Positions 56,392 to 63,077 of a DNA stretch of 63,077 bases are shown one piece after another (position 1 is the first letter of the stretch; every line of letters begins with the position of its first letter). A program made the translations under genes and the position numbers. The DNA comes from Streptomyces sp. AP-93 (lineage in GTDB: Bacteria; Actinomycetota; Actinomycetes; Streptomycetales; Streptomycetaceae): NCBI RefSeq assembly GCF_022808175.1, contig NZ_JALGBX010000015.1, positions 164,528-227,604 of the forward strand. The letters run 5' to 3'. The notes below the pieces were generated by a model. The model ran no database searches and was not told where the DNA came from. It saw only the letters and a program-made list of their open reading frames with translations.

Positions 56392-57813
56392 ATGCGATAC
56401 GGACACGAGCGGGGACAGGGGCCGGGGCAGGGGCCTGGGCCGGGACAAGGGCAGGGGCCGGGGCAGGGGCCGGGGCAGGGGCCGGGGCCTGGACAAGGGC
56501 AGGGGCCGGGGCAGGGGCCTGGGTCGGGGGAGGCACAAGGGCCGGGCCAGGACCGGGTGCAGGACCGGGTGCAGGGTCGGGTGCAGGGTCGGGTGAGGCT
56601 GCCGATGCGGTCGTACGGTGGCCCGCGCGGCCGGGTCCGCGGGGTACTGGCGGCGGTCGCCCTGGCGGGATGCGGGGCGCTGCTGGCCGCCGGCTGCTCC
56701 CCGCCGGACGGAGCCGGAGCCCGGCCGAGCGAGGCGCCACCGGGCACGACGGCGGGCTCCGCGCCATCGGGGGCCTCGGGCGGGCCCTCCGCCTCCGCGT
56801 CGGCCTCCGGGCCGCCGGCCAAGGGGCAGGTGACGGTGACCGGCGTGGCCGCCCAGGGCCTGGAGTCCCCGTGGGGGGTGGCTCCGCTGCCCGACGGGAA
56901 CCTGCTCGTCGCCTCGCGGGACAAGGGCACGATCAGCCGGGTCGAGGTGGGCACCGGCGCCGTGACCGAGGTCGGCAAGGTGCCCGGGGTCGCCCCGGGC
57001 GGCGAGGGCGGGCTGATGGGCCTGGCCCTGTCCCCTTCCTTCGCCTCGGACCTCATGGTGTACGCCTACTTCACCACCGAGTCGGACAACCGCATCGCCC
57101 GGCTGCGCTATGACGAGAAGAGACCGGCCGGCGATCAACTGGGCGCACCGGACACGGTGTTCAGGGGGATTCCCAAGGGGCTCATCCACAACGGCGGGCG
57201 GATCGCCTTCGGCCCGGACAAGATGCTCTACGCCGGGACGGGCGAGACCGGGGACACCGGGCTGGCCCAGGACAAGAAGTCGCTCGGCGGGAAGATCCTG
57301 CGGATGACCCCGGACGGGGAGCCGGTGCACGGCAATCCGGAGGCCGACTCGGTCGTCTACTCCTACGGGCACCGCAATGTGCAGGGGCTCGCCTGGGACA
57401 AGGACAAACGGCTGTGGGCGGCCGAGTTCGGGCAGAACACCTGGGACGAGCTGAATCTGATCGAGCCCGGCGCGAACTACGGCTGGCCGGAGGCCGAGGG
57501 CAAGGCCGGCAAGCCGGGCATGCGCGATCCGGTGGCGGTCTGGAAGACCGACGAGGCCTCGCCGAGCGGGATCGCCTGGGCGCAGGGCTCCGTCTGGATG
57601 GCCGGGCTGAGGGGGCAGCGGCTCTGGCGGATTCCGCTGGCCGGGGCGGCCCTGGTGGCGGAGCCCGAGCCGTTCCTGGCGGGCGAGTACGGCCGGCTGC
57701 GCACCGTGGTACCCCTCGGTGGGGACAGATTGCTGCTGGTCACGAGCGAGACGGACGGGCGCGGGTCGCCGGAAGCCGGCGACGACAGGATCCTGACACT
57801 GACGGTGCGATGA
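56392..57813 (+). CDS. Lipoprotein of the sorbosone/glucose dehydrogenase family
   Basis: Translation from ATG 56392 (GGAGGGGA 8 nt upstream) gives 473 aa. The first 70 residues are a Gly/Gln/Pro repeat plus Q(D/G)RV repeats. They are followed by a lipoprotein signal peptide MRSYGGPRGRVRGVLAAVAL with lipobox Cys at 102 (LLAAGCSPP). The mature part is a six-bladed beta-propeller of the PQQ-dependent soluble glucose dehydrogenase family (GLESPWGVAPLPDGNLLVASRDKG, HNGGRIAFGPDKMLYAGTGE, SYGHRNVQGLAWD). ATG 56605 would give a normal lipoprotein but has no clear ribosome-binding site. The substrate sugar is unknown. Confidence 0.85.
   Translation: MRYGHERGQGPGQGPGPGQGQGPGQGPGQGPGPGQGQGPGQGPGSGEAQGPGQDRVQDRVQGRVQGRVRLPMRSYGGPRGRVRGVLAAVALAGCGALLAAGCSPPDGAGARPSEAPPGTTAGSAPSGASGGPSASASASGPPAKGQVTVTGVAAQGLESPWGVAPLPDGNLLVASRDKGTISRVEVGTGAVTEVGKVPGVAPGGEGGLMGLALSPSFASDLMVYAYFTTESDNRIARLRYDEKRPAGDQLGAPDTVFRGIPKGLIHNGGRIAFGPDKMLYAGTGETGDTGLAQDKKSLGGKILRMTPDGEPVHGNPEADSVVYSYGHRNVQGLAWDKDKRLWAAEFGQNTWDELNLIEPGANYGWPEAEGKAGKPGMRDPVAVWKTDEASPSGIAWAQGSVWMAGLRGQRLWRIPLAGAALVAEPEPFLAGEYGRLRTVVPLGGDRLLLVTSETDGRGSPEAGDDRILTLTVR
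56411..56595 (+). repeat. Minisatellite at the 5' end of the sugar-dehydrogenase gene
   Basis: 6/12-nt GGGCAG-GGGCCG-type units (56411-56530) encode GQGPGQ repeats. Four 12-nt units (56548-56595, two CAGGACCGGGTG and two CAGGGTCGGGTG) encode QDRV/QGRV. Units are nearly identical and in frame. Confidence 0.88.
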
Positions 57814-57846
57814 CCGGCGGGCCCCGACGGGGGGACGAAAGGTGCG

Positions 57847-58029
57847 GTGGACGCGATGTTCAACATGATCGAGGAACTGTTCAGTCCGGGCCGCAAGCAC
57901 ACGGACGAGGAGAAGAAGCGGCTGGAGCTTTCCCGGATCGACGTCAATGACGGCGACCCGGGAAAGGGCCCGATAGACCTGGACTCCGGCAAGGTGCTCA
58001 TACGCGCGAAGGAGGACCCGGCGGTGTAG
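57847..58029 (+). CDS. DUF6191-type small protein
   Basis: The 60-aa frame encodes MFNMIEELFSPGRKHTDEEKKRLELSRIDVNDG, followed by GPIDLDSGKVLIR. It is a charged, soluble protein resembling the small Streptomyces DUF6191 family. GTG 57847 and ATG 57856 are both possible starts. It lies 33 nt after the lipoprotein gene on the same strand, so it is probably cotranscribed. Function unknown. Confidence 0.75.
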   Translation: MDAMFNMIEELFSPGRKHTDEEKKRLELSRIDVNDGDPGKGPIDLDSGKVLIRAKEDPAV

Positions 58030-58073
58030 GGCGCTCCTGGGGGATCGGCCTGGTCCGGGGTGCCGCGGAAGGC

Positions 58074-59339
58074 TCAGACCACCGTGACCGGGTGGCGGAC
58101 GACCGCGTCGAAGAGGTAGCCGTGGATGTTGTGGGCGGCCGTCTCGGGCTGCGTCCGCCCGGTCGCGTCCGTGGCCCGTGCCAGCAGGGCGGTCTCCCCC
58201 GGGGTCCGCGGGGTCCACGGCACCGACCAGCGCACCCAGCCGCCGCGGCGCGGGACGTCGTGGAGCTGGGCCCGCCGCCAGCGGGCACCCCCGTCGGTGC
58301 TGACCTCCACCTGGTGCACGGGGGCCGCTCCGGACCAGGAGCGTCCGGTCAGCACCTTCGTGCGGTGCACGGGCACGGTCGCGCCCGGCTCCAGCTCGAA
58401 GGCGCTCTTGAGGGTCTGCCGGGTCAGGGGCTCGCTGCCCTGCGGCGGCTGGTCGGGGCCGAACAGCCGGTAGAGGTCGGTGTTCCACGGCGTGTACAGC
58501 GGCTGCCCGCTCACCTCGATGTCCCCGACCCACTTGATCGAGGAGATCCCGATCCAGTCCGGAACGACCACCCGGACCGGCCCGCCGTGGTCGGCCGGCA
58601 GCGGCTCGCCGTTCATCTCGTACGCGAGGATCACGTCGTCCAGTGCCTTCGACGCCGGCAGCGGGCGCCGCACCCGGCCCAGGTTCACGCCGTCGGTGAC
58701 CACCTCGTCGTCCAGGCCCCGGGGCAGGACGTCCACGGCTCCGCGAGTCACCCCGGCCAGCCGCAGCACGTCCGAGAGCCGGGCCCCGCGCCAGCGGGCC
58801 ACACCGATCGCGCCGAGGGTCCACGCCGTCCCGGCCACCGTCTGGCCCTGCTGGGTGGTGTAGAAGCTCCGGCCGTTGCCCGCGCACTCGATGAACAGCG
58901 TCCGCTCGACGGCGGGCAGCGCGCGCAGCCGGTCGTACGAGAACTCCACCGGCCCGCCGGACAGCGCGTCGCCCCACACCTTCAGCCGCCAGCCGTCCTT
59001 GTCGAGGCGCGGCGTGGCGGTGTGGTTGCGCACGAAGAACCGGTCGACGGGAGTCAGCAGGCCCGTGCCGCGCAGGGCGGCGAACTTCGTCTCCGCGTTG
59101 GTCCCCCGGATCGTGAACAGCTCTGGCGGCAGCGGCTTCACGGTCGCGGGCAGGGCGGCGGCTCCGGCGGCTTCAGCGGTTCCGGCGGCGCCCAGGCCGA
59201 GGGTGCCGGCCGCGGCTCCCGCCGCGAAGAGCCTGAGCAGGTCTCGGCGGTCCACTCCGGCCGAGCGGGCGCGGCCGCGCGCCCACTGGCGCAGGCGCGC
59301 ACGGTCGTACCGGCTCTCGTCGGACAGGTCGAGGGGCAT
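58074..59339 (-). CDS. Tat-exported molybdopterin-dependent oxidoreductase (sulfite oxidase fold)
   Basis: The 421-aa protein has a Tat-like signal near residue 30 (VDRRDLLRLFAAGAAAGTLG). The molybdopterin domain has the Mo-ligand Cys in FIECAGNGRSFY near 148 and HGGPVRVVVPDWIG near 235. The C-terminal immunoglobulin-like Mo-co dimerisation domain follows residue 300. No heme domain is present, so it resembles YedY/SoxC-type enzymes. It probably reduces sulfoxides or oxidises sulfite in the extracellular space. ATG 59339 is chosen on signal-peptide position; earlier in-frame codons look non-coding. Confidence 0.9.
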   Translation of the reverse strand: MPLDLSDESRYDRARLRQWARGRARSAGVDRRDLLRLFAAGAAAGTLGLGAAGTAEAAGAAALPATVKPLPPELFTIRGTNAETKFAALRGTGLLTPVDRFFVRNHTATPRLDKDGWRLKVWGDALSGGPVEFSYDRLRALPAVERTLFIECAGNGRSFYTTQQGQTVAGTAWTLGAIGVARWRGARLSDVLRLAGVTRGAVDVLPRGLDDEVVTDGVNLGRVRRPLPASKALDDVILAYEMNGEPLPADHGGPVRVVVPDWIGISSIKWVGDIEVSGQPLYTPWNTDLYRLFGPDQPPQGSEPLTRQTLKSAFELEPGATVPVHRTKVLTGRSWSGAAPVHQVEVSTDGGARWRRAQLHDVPRRGGWVRWSVPWTPRTPGETALLARATDATGRTQPETAAHNIHGYLFDAVVRHPVTVV

Positions 59340-59515
59340 GGCGGGGCACTCCCTTGATCGCGATTTCCGACGGACCCTAGGAGTCGGGCCCCGCGCGGGG
59401 AACCTTCTCTTCGCGATGGCCACGAACCTTTAACACGGCCGCAATGCCCGGCGCGGGCGGCGCGGGCGGCGCGGGCCGGGGAAGATCCGTAAGAGACGGC
59501 CCAGGGGGCTTTCCT

Positions 59516-62500
59516 TCACCGCTTCCCGGCCGGCTGCGGGGCGACGGGGCCGAAGAGCCGGAGCCGGTGGGCCAGGGCGGCGGCCTCGCCCCGGCCCGCG
59601 ACGCCGAGCTTCGCCAGGATGTTCGAGACGTGCACGCTGGCCGTCTTCGGGGAGATGAAGAGCTCCTCGGCGATCTGGCGGTTGGTGTGGCCCGCCGCGA
59701 CCAGGCGCAGCACGTCCCGTTCGCGGCTGGTCAGGCCCAGCGCCTCGACCGGGTCGGCCTCCGGAGCGAGCAGGGCCTTGGCGGCGGCGTCCACGGGAAT
59801 GAGCGGGAGCCTGGCGCGCTGCGCGAGCAGGGCCAGGTCCTCGCGGAGCCTTCGGGCGCCGAGCTGCTCGGCGGTGGCGTAGGCCTCCTGGAGCATCCCG
59901 GCGGCGGCCTCGCGGTCCCCGCCGGTGGCCAGCAGGGCCTCCACGAGCCGGTACTGGGCCCTGGCCAGCAGGTAGGGGCGCTCCAGGGGGCGTACGGCCG
60001 CTTCCACGGCCGTCCAGTCGGCGACGGTGTCCCGGGCCTCGGCCCGCAGCAGCTCCGCCCTGAGGTACTCGGAGTGGGCGCTCCACACCGGGACCGGGGT
60101 GGCCAGGGCCCGGGCGGCGGTGCGCAGCACCGTCAGCGCCTCCTCTCGGCCCGCCTCGGCGGCCGGCAGGCCCCGGGCCTCGGCTTCGGCCGAGGCGGCG
60201 GCGAGCAGCAGCGGCCAGGCGTAGCGGTGGTTGCCGAGCGGGAAGCCGTAGTCGATGACGGCGTCCACCTCACGGCGGACGTCGGCTATCCGGCCCTCCC
60301 CCGCCGCCACGCCGATCGCGAGGCGGAACAGCGGGATCCGGTGCTGGGGCTGGCCGTCGTGGGACCCGAAGTGGGTGCGGGCGGCGGTGAGCTGACCGGC
60401 GGCTTCGGCGAGTTCGCCGCGGGCCAGGGCCAGGTGGGCGAGTCGCACGACGGCCGCGGCGCGCGGGGCGGCGCTGCTGACGAGGGTCAGGGTGCGCCGG
60501 GCCTGCGTCGCGGCCTCCTCCCACCGGCCGAGGCTGTACAGGCTCTCCGCGAGGTTCCCCCGGATGTACGCCTCGGAGTCCATCAGATGGGAGTTCTTGA
60601 CCAGCTCGGCGCCTTCTTCGGCCAGTTCCACGGCGTCGCGGGACCGGCCCAGGCTTTCCAGGTGAGAGGTGAGGTTCACATGCGCACGTGCCACCAGCAT
60701 GCCGAGCCCGAGTCCGGCGGCCCGGTCCTTGACCGCGTACATCTCGGCGAGGCCGCGCTCGGGGTCCCCCGAGTCGACGAGCAGGCTGCCGACGGTGATC
60801 CGGGCGTTGAGCTCGGTGTCCTCGGCGCCGACCATCCGCGCGTACTCCACGGCGCGTTCGGCGGCGACCAGGTTGTCGGGCCCCGGCTTGTGGAGCATGC
60901 CCCAGCTCGCGGCCCGGACCAGGACGTCGGCGTGCACCTGGGACGGGGGCAGCCCGCGGACGAGCTCCTGCGCCCTGGCGAGCTCCTCCCAGCCGTCGCC
61001 GCGGGCGAGGCTGGCGATCATCCGGGAGCGTTCGGTCCAGAACCAGGCGGCGCGCAGCGGGTCCTGGCCGTCCTCGAGCAGCCGCAGGGCCGTCTTGGTC
61101 AGCTTCAGCGCGCGTTCGCGCTCGCCGCCGAAGCGGGCCGCGACGGTGGCTTCGGCCAGCAGGTCGAGGCGCTGCAGCGGGGTGGTCGCTGGGTCGCAGC
61201 CGCAGGGCGGGTACACCTCGGTGTAGTCCGCCGGGCGCAGTTCGCCGCGCACGTCCTCCGGTACGCCCTCCCACAGGTCCATGGCCCGTTCCAGCAGCCG
61301 CAGCTGCTCTGAGTAGGCGTGCCGGCGCCGGGCGGCCACCGAGGCGGCGAGGACGGCGGGCAGGGCCTTGGCCGCGTCGTTGGCGTAGTACCAGTAGGTG
61401 GCGAGGCGGATGACCCGCTCCTCCGCGCGGATCAGCGAGTCGTCCTGTTCGAGTTCCTCGGCATAGCGGCGGTTGACGCGGGCGCGCTCGCCGGGCAGCA
61501 GGTCGTCGGAGACCGCCTCGCGGACCAGGGAGTGGCGGAAGCGGTAGCCGTCGCCGTCGGCGGTGGGGAGCAGGATGTTGGCGCCGACCGCCGAGCGCAG
61601 GGCCTCGATCAGTTCGTCCTCGGTGAGCCGGGTGACGGCGCGCAGCAGGGGGTACTCCACCGTGGAGCCGCCCTCGGCGACGATGCGCACGACGCGCTGC
61701 GCGGCGTCCGGGAGGACTTCGACGCGGACCAGGAGCAGGTCGCGCAGGGATTCGGTGAGGCCGGTGGAGCAGCCGCTGGCGCGGGAGGCGACGAGTTCCT
61801 CGACGAAGAAGGCGTTGCCGTCGGAGCGGTCGAAGACCGACTCGACGAACTCCTCGTCGGGCTGCGAGGCGAGGATCCCGGCGAGCTGGCGGCGCACTTC
61901 GGCCCGGTTGAAGCGGGACAGCTCGATGCGCTGGACGGTGCGCAGCCGGTCGAGTTCCGCGAGGAGCGGGCGCAGCGGGTGGCGGCGGTGGACGTCGTCG
62001 GCGCGGTAGGTGGCGACCACGACGAGCCGGCCGCTGCCGAGCGCGCGGAAGAGGTAGGAGAGCAGGTGCCGGGTGGAGGTGTCCGCCCAGTGCAGGTCTT
62101 CCAGGACGAGGACGACGGTGCGGTCGGCGGCGAGGCGTTCCAGCATCCGGGCCGTCAGTTCGAAGAGCCGGGCGGTGCTCTCCTCGTCGTGCGGGCCGCG
62201 TGGGGTCTCGCCGAGTTCGGGGAGGATGCGCGCGAGTTCGTTCTCCTGGCCGACGGCGGCTGCGGCCAGTTCGTCGGGGAGCAGGCGGTGCAGGGTGCGC
62301 AGCGCGGTCGAAAACGGGGCGAAGGGAAGTCCCTCCGCCCCGATCTCCACACAGCCTCCGACGGCTACGACCGCGCCGCGACGGTCGGCCTCGCAGAGGA
62401 ACTCCTCGGTGAGGCGGGTCTTGCCGACCCCGGCCTCGCCGCCGATGAGCAGTGCCTGCGGCTCCTGGCCGGCGGCGCGCGTCAGTGCGTCGGTGAGTAC

Positions 62501-62617
62501 GGCCAGTTCGTCGGCTCGGCCGACGAACACCGGGCTGACAGATCTGGTCTCCACGCCGCCGAGCATCGCACAGGGGCCCTGCTCATCGGCACTGGATATC
62601 GGTGCGCTTCTCATCAC
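59516..62617 (-). CDS. Large ATP-binding LuxR-family regulator (LAL type)
   Basis: The roughly 1033-aa protein has an AAA/STAND ATPase with Walker A GGEAGVGKTRLTEEF near residue 59 and Walker B-like VLVLEDLHWADTS near 165. A long helical TPR-like middle (residues 380-930) and a C-terminal LuxR helix-turn-helix follow (LTSRERDVLRLVAAGHTNRQIAEELFISPKTASVHVSNILAKL). Such LAL proteins activate secondary metabolism, sugar use or stress genes. The start is uncertain: ATG 62617, ATG 62566 and GTG 62554 are all in frame. Confidence 0.92.
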   Translation of the reverse strand: MMRSAPISSADEQGPCAMLGGVETRSVSPVFVGRADELAVLTDALTRAAGQEPQALLIGGEAGVGKTRLTEEFLCEADRRGAVVAVGGCVEIGAEGLPFAPFSTALRTLHRLLPDELAAAAVGQENELARILPELGETPRGPHDEESTARLFELTARMLERLAADRTVVLVLEDLHWADTSTRHLLSYLFRALGSGRLVVVATYRADDVHRRHPLRPLLAELDRLRTVQRIELSRFNRAEVRRQLAGILASQPDEEFVESVFDRSDGNAFFVEELVASRASGCSTGLTESLRDLLLVRVEVLPDAAQRVVRIVAEGGSTVEYPLLRAVTRLTEDELIEALRSAVGANILLPTADGDGYRFRHSLVREAVSDDLLPGERARVNRRYAEELEQDDSLIRAEERVIRLATYWYYANDAAKALPAVLAASVAARRRHAYSEQLRLLERAMDLWEGVPEDVRGELRPADYTEVYPPCGCDPATTPLQRLDLLAEATVAARFGGERERALKLTKTALRLLEDGQDPLRAAWFWTERSRMIASLARGDGWEELARAQELVRGLPPSQVHADVLVRAASWGMLHKPGPDNLVAAERAVEYARMVGAEDTELNARITVGSLLVDSGDPERGLAEMYAVKDRAAGLGLGMLVARAHVNLTSHLESLGRSRDAVELAEEGAELVKNSHLMDSEAYIRGNLAESLYSLGRWEEAATQARRTLTLVSSAAPRAAAVVRLAHLALARGELAEAAGQLTAARTHFGSHDGQPQHRIPLFRLAIGVAAGEGRIADVRREVDAVIDYGFPLGNHRYAWPLLLAAASAEAEARGLPAAEAGREEALTVLRTAARALATPVPVWSAHSEYLRAELLRAEARDTVADWTAVEAAVRPLERPYLLARAQYRLVEALLATGGDREAAAGMLQEAYATAEQLGARRLREDLALLAQRARLPLIPVDAAAKALLAPEADPVEALGLTSRERDVLRLVAAGHTNRQIAEELFISPKTASVHVSNILAKLGVAGRGEAAALAHRLRLFGPVAPQPAGKR

Positions 62618-62646
62618 GTGCCGGTCGCACGGTCTCGCGACGCGGG

Positions 62647-62814
62647 TTACGCGGCGCGGGCGAACCGGCCGCGCTGCCCTCTCACCGACCCCTCCGGTTC
62701 CTGGCTCCGGGAGAAGAGGCGGCGGGCCTTCTTCGCTTCCTGGCCCAGACGGTAGGCGTCGGCCTCGCGGATGAGGTCGTCGCGGCGGGCGGTGGCGATC
62801 TCGTACTCGAACAT
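62647..62814 (-). CDS. Small charged helical protein (55 aa)
   Basis: The frame encodes MFEYEIATARRDDLIREADAYRLGQEAKKARRLFS and a basic Gly/Arg tail. It resembles small conserved Streptomyces proteins of unknown function. ATG 62814 has AGGGAG about 7 nt upstream. It lies 29 nt upstream of the LuxR-family gene on the same strand and could be cotranscribed. Confidence 0.75.
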   Translation of the reverse strand: MFEYEIATARRDDLIREADAYRLGQEAKKARRLFSRSQEPEGSVRGQRGRFARAA

Positions 62815-62926
62815 CTTGTGCTCCCTGGTTCGCGTTTCTCGGACACCTCGTTCGGTGTGATCCAAGATTCGCGCCCCAGGGGGTGCCGGCACATCGGGAG
62901 CATGCCGCATCTGCGGGAGCCGGGGG

Positions 62927-62967
62927 GCCTTAGGCCGGGACCCGAGGTCCCTGAGGTGGCCTAAGGC
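62927..62967. repeat. Inverted repeat at the right edge
   Basis: A perfect 10-bp inverted repeat GCCTTAGGCC/GGCCTAAGGC (62927-62936 with 62958-62967) lies in otherwise non-coding sequence upstream of the 55-aa gene. Nearby CCTAGG motifs recur. It could be a terminator or a regulatory site. The rest to 63077 shows no gene. Confidence 0.5.
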
Positions 62968-63077
62968 GGTGCCTAGGCGGACCGCCTGACGGATGCCGAA
63001 CGGCCTAGATGATTGATTCCGTGGTCAGTGGTCGTAGGCGGTCAGTGATCGGATGACGGGTCCGCCGGTCTTGTGGT

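Noticed and set aside
1..63077. CRISPR array, prophage, rRNA operon or biosynthetic gene cluster
   Set aside because: No regularly spaced repeats, phage structural genes, rRNA sequence or polyketide/peptide synthetase genes were seen; repeats present are short tandem repeats inside genes.

Overview
The window is high-GC actinobacterial chromosome, almost certainly Streptomyces. Supporting signs are strong G/C bias at third codon positions, many GTG starts, two tandem 'conservon' operons (cvnABCD), an AccB/AccE acyl-CoA carboxylase pair, Streptomyces-type small proteins and an ilvB leader peptide. From memory, the gene order resembles the S. coelicolor SCO5547-SCO5505 core region. This was not checked by alignment.

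Layout. 1-3.7 kb: tRNA-Gln(CUG), a HAD hydrolase, an overlapping FAH-family gene and gltX, and a 60-aa protein with a duplicated ANPRRT motif. 4.1-14.7 kb: two complete cvnABCD operons, each encoding a sensor-kinase-like CvnA, a roadblock CvnB, a DUF742 CvnC and a small GTPase CvnD. The B and D proteins are almost identical between copies while A and C have diverged. 14.7-20.7 kb: accE-accB, a yceI gene with operator-like sites, a TPM-domain membrane protein, and cimA with a terminator in its upstream region. 21-27 kb: a nitrogen cluster with a TetR regulator, agmatine deiminase, a two-gene urease (ureC, fused ureAB) with no accessory genes here, and a divergent NCS1 permease. 27-30 kb: an ABM monooxygenase-like gene, ilvE, leuB and a 44-aa gene. 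30.7-35.7 kb: a Tat-exported phospholipase C whose stop codon is the exact insertion point of a 2.95-kb insertion sequence. That element has terminal inverted repeats and a TA target duplication, holds a dead DDE transposase, and carries a tnpB-like gene inside it. 35.7-38.7 kb: an AAC(2')-I-like acetyltransferase coupled to a SUKH-domain gene, a nitroreductase, and a coupled pair of unknown genes. 38.9-43 kb: the proline catabolic genes (P5C dehydrogenase, proline dehydrogenase) and a divergent PucR-type regulator. 43-45 kb: a TetR/MFS efflux pair with two operator-like sites. 45.3-51 kb: serA and ilvBNC with a textbook leader-peptide attenuator. 51-63 kb: a membrane PAS-GGDEF-degenerate EAL protein with a candidate BldD box, a 2-hydroxyacid dehydrogenase, an aldo/keto reductase, a repeat-bearing lipoprotein sugar dehydrogenase, a DUF6191 protein, a Tat molybdopterin oxidoreductase, a large LuxR-family ATPase regulator and a 55-aa protein.

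How it fits together. The 19-51 kb stretch gathers branched-chain amino acid genes (cimA, leuB, ilvE, ilvBNC) with serA and proline, agmatine and urea nitrogen metabolism. Regulation visible in the DNA is mostly local: divergent regulator/target pairs with inverted repeats, attenuation at ilvB and perhaps cimA, and strong hairpin terminators between convergent genes. The accessory material is the insertion sequence at 32.7-35.7 kb and possibly the genes beside it. The most unusual items are the nested tnpB element, the accessory-less urease with an altered active-site flap, the c-di-GMP protein with a dead-looking EAL domain under a possible BldD box, and the repeat tract at the start of the sugar-dehydrogenase lipoprotein.
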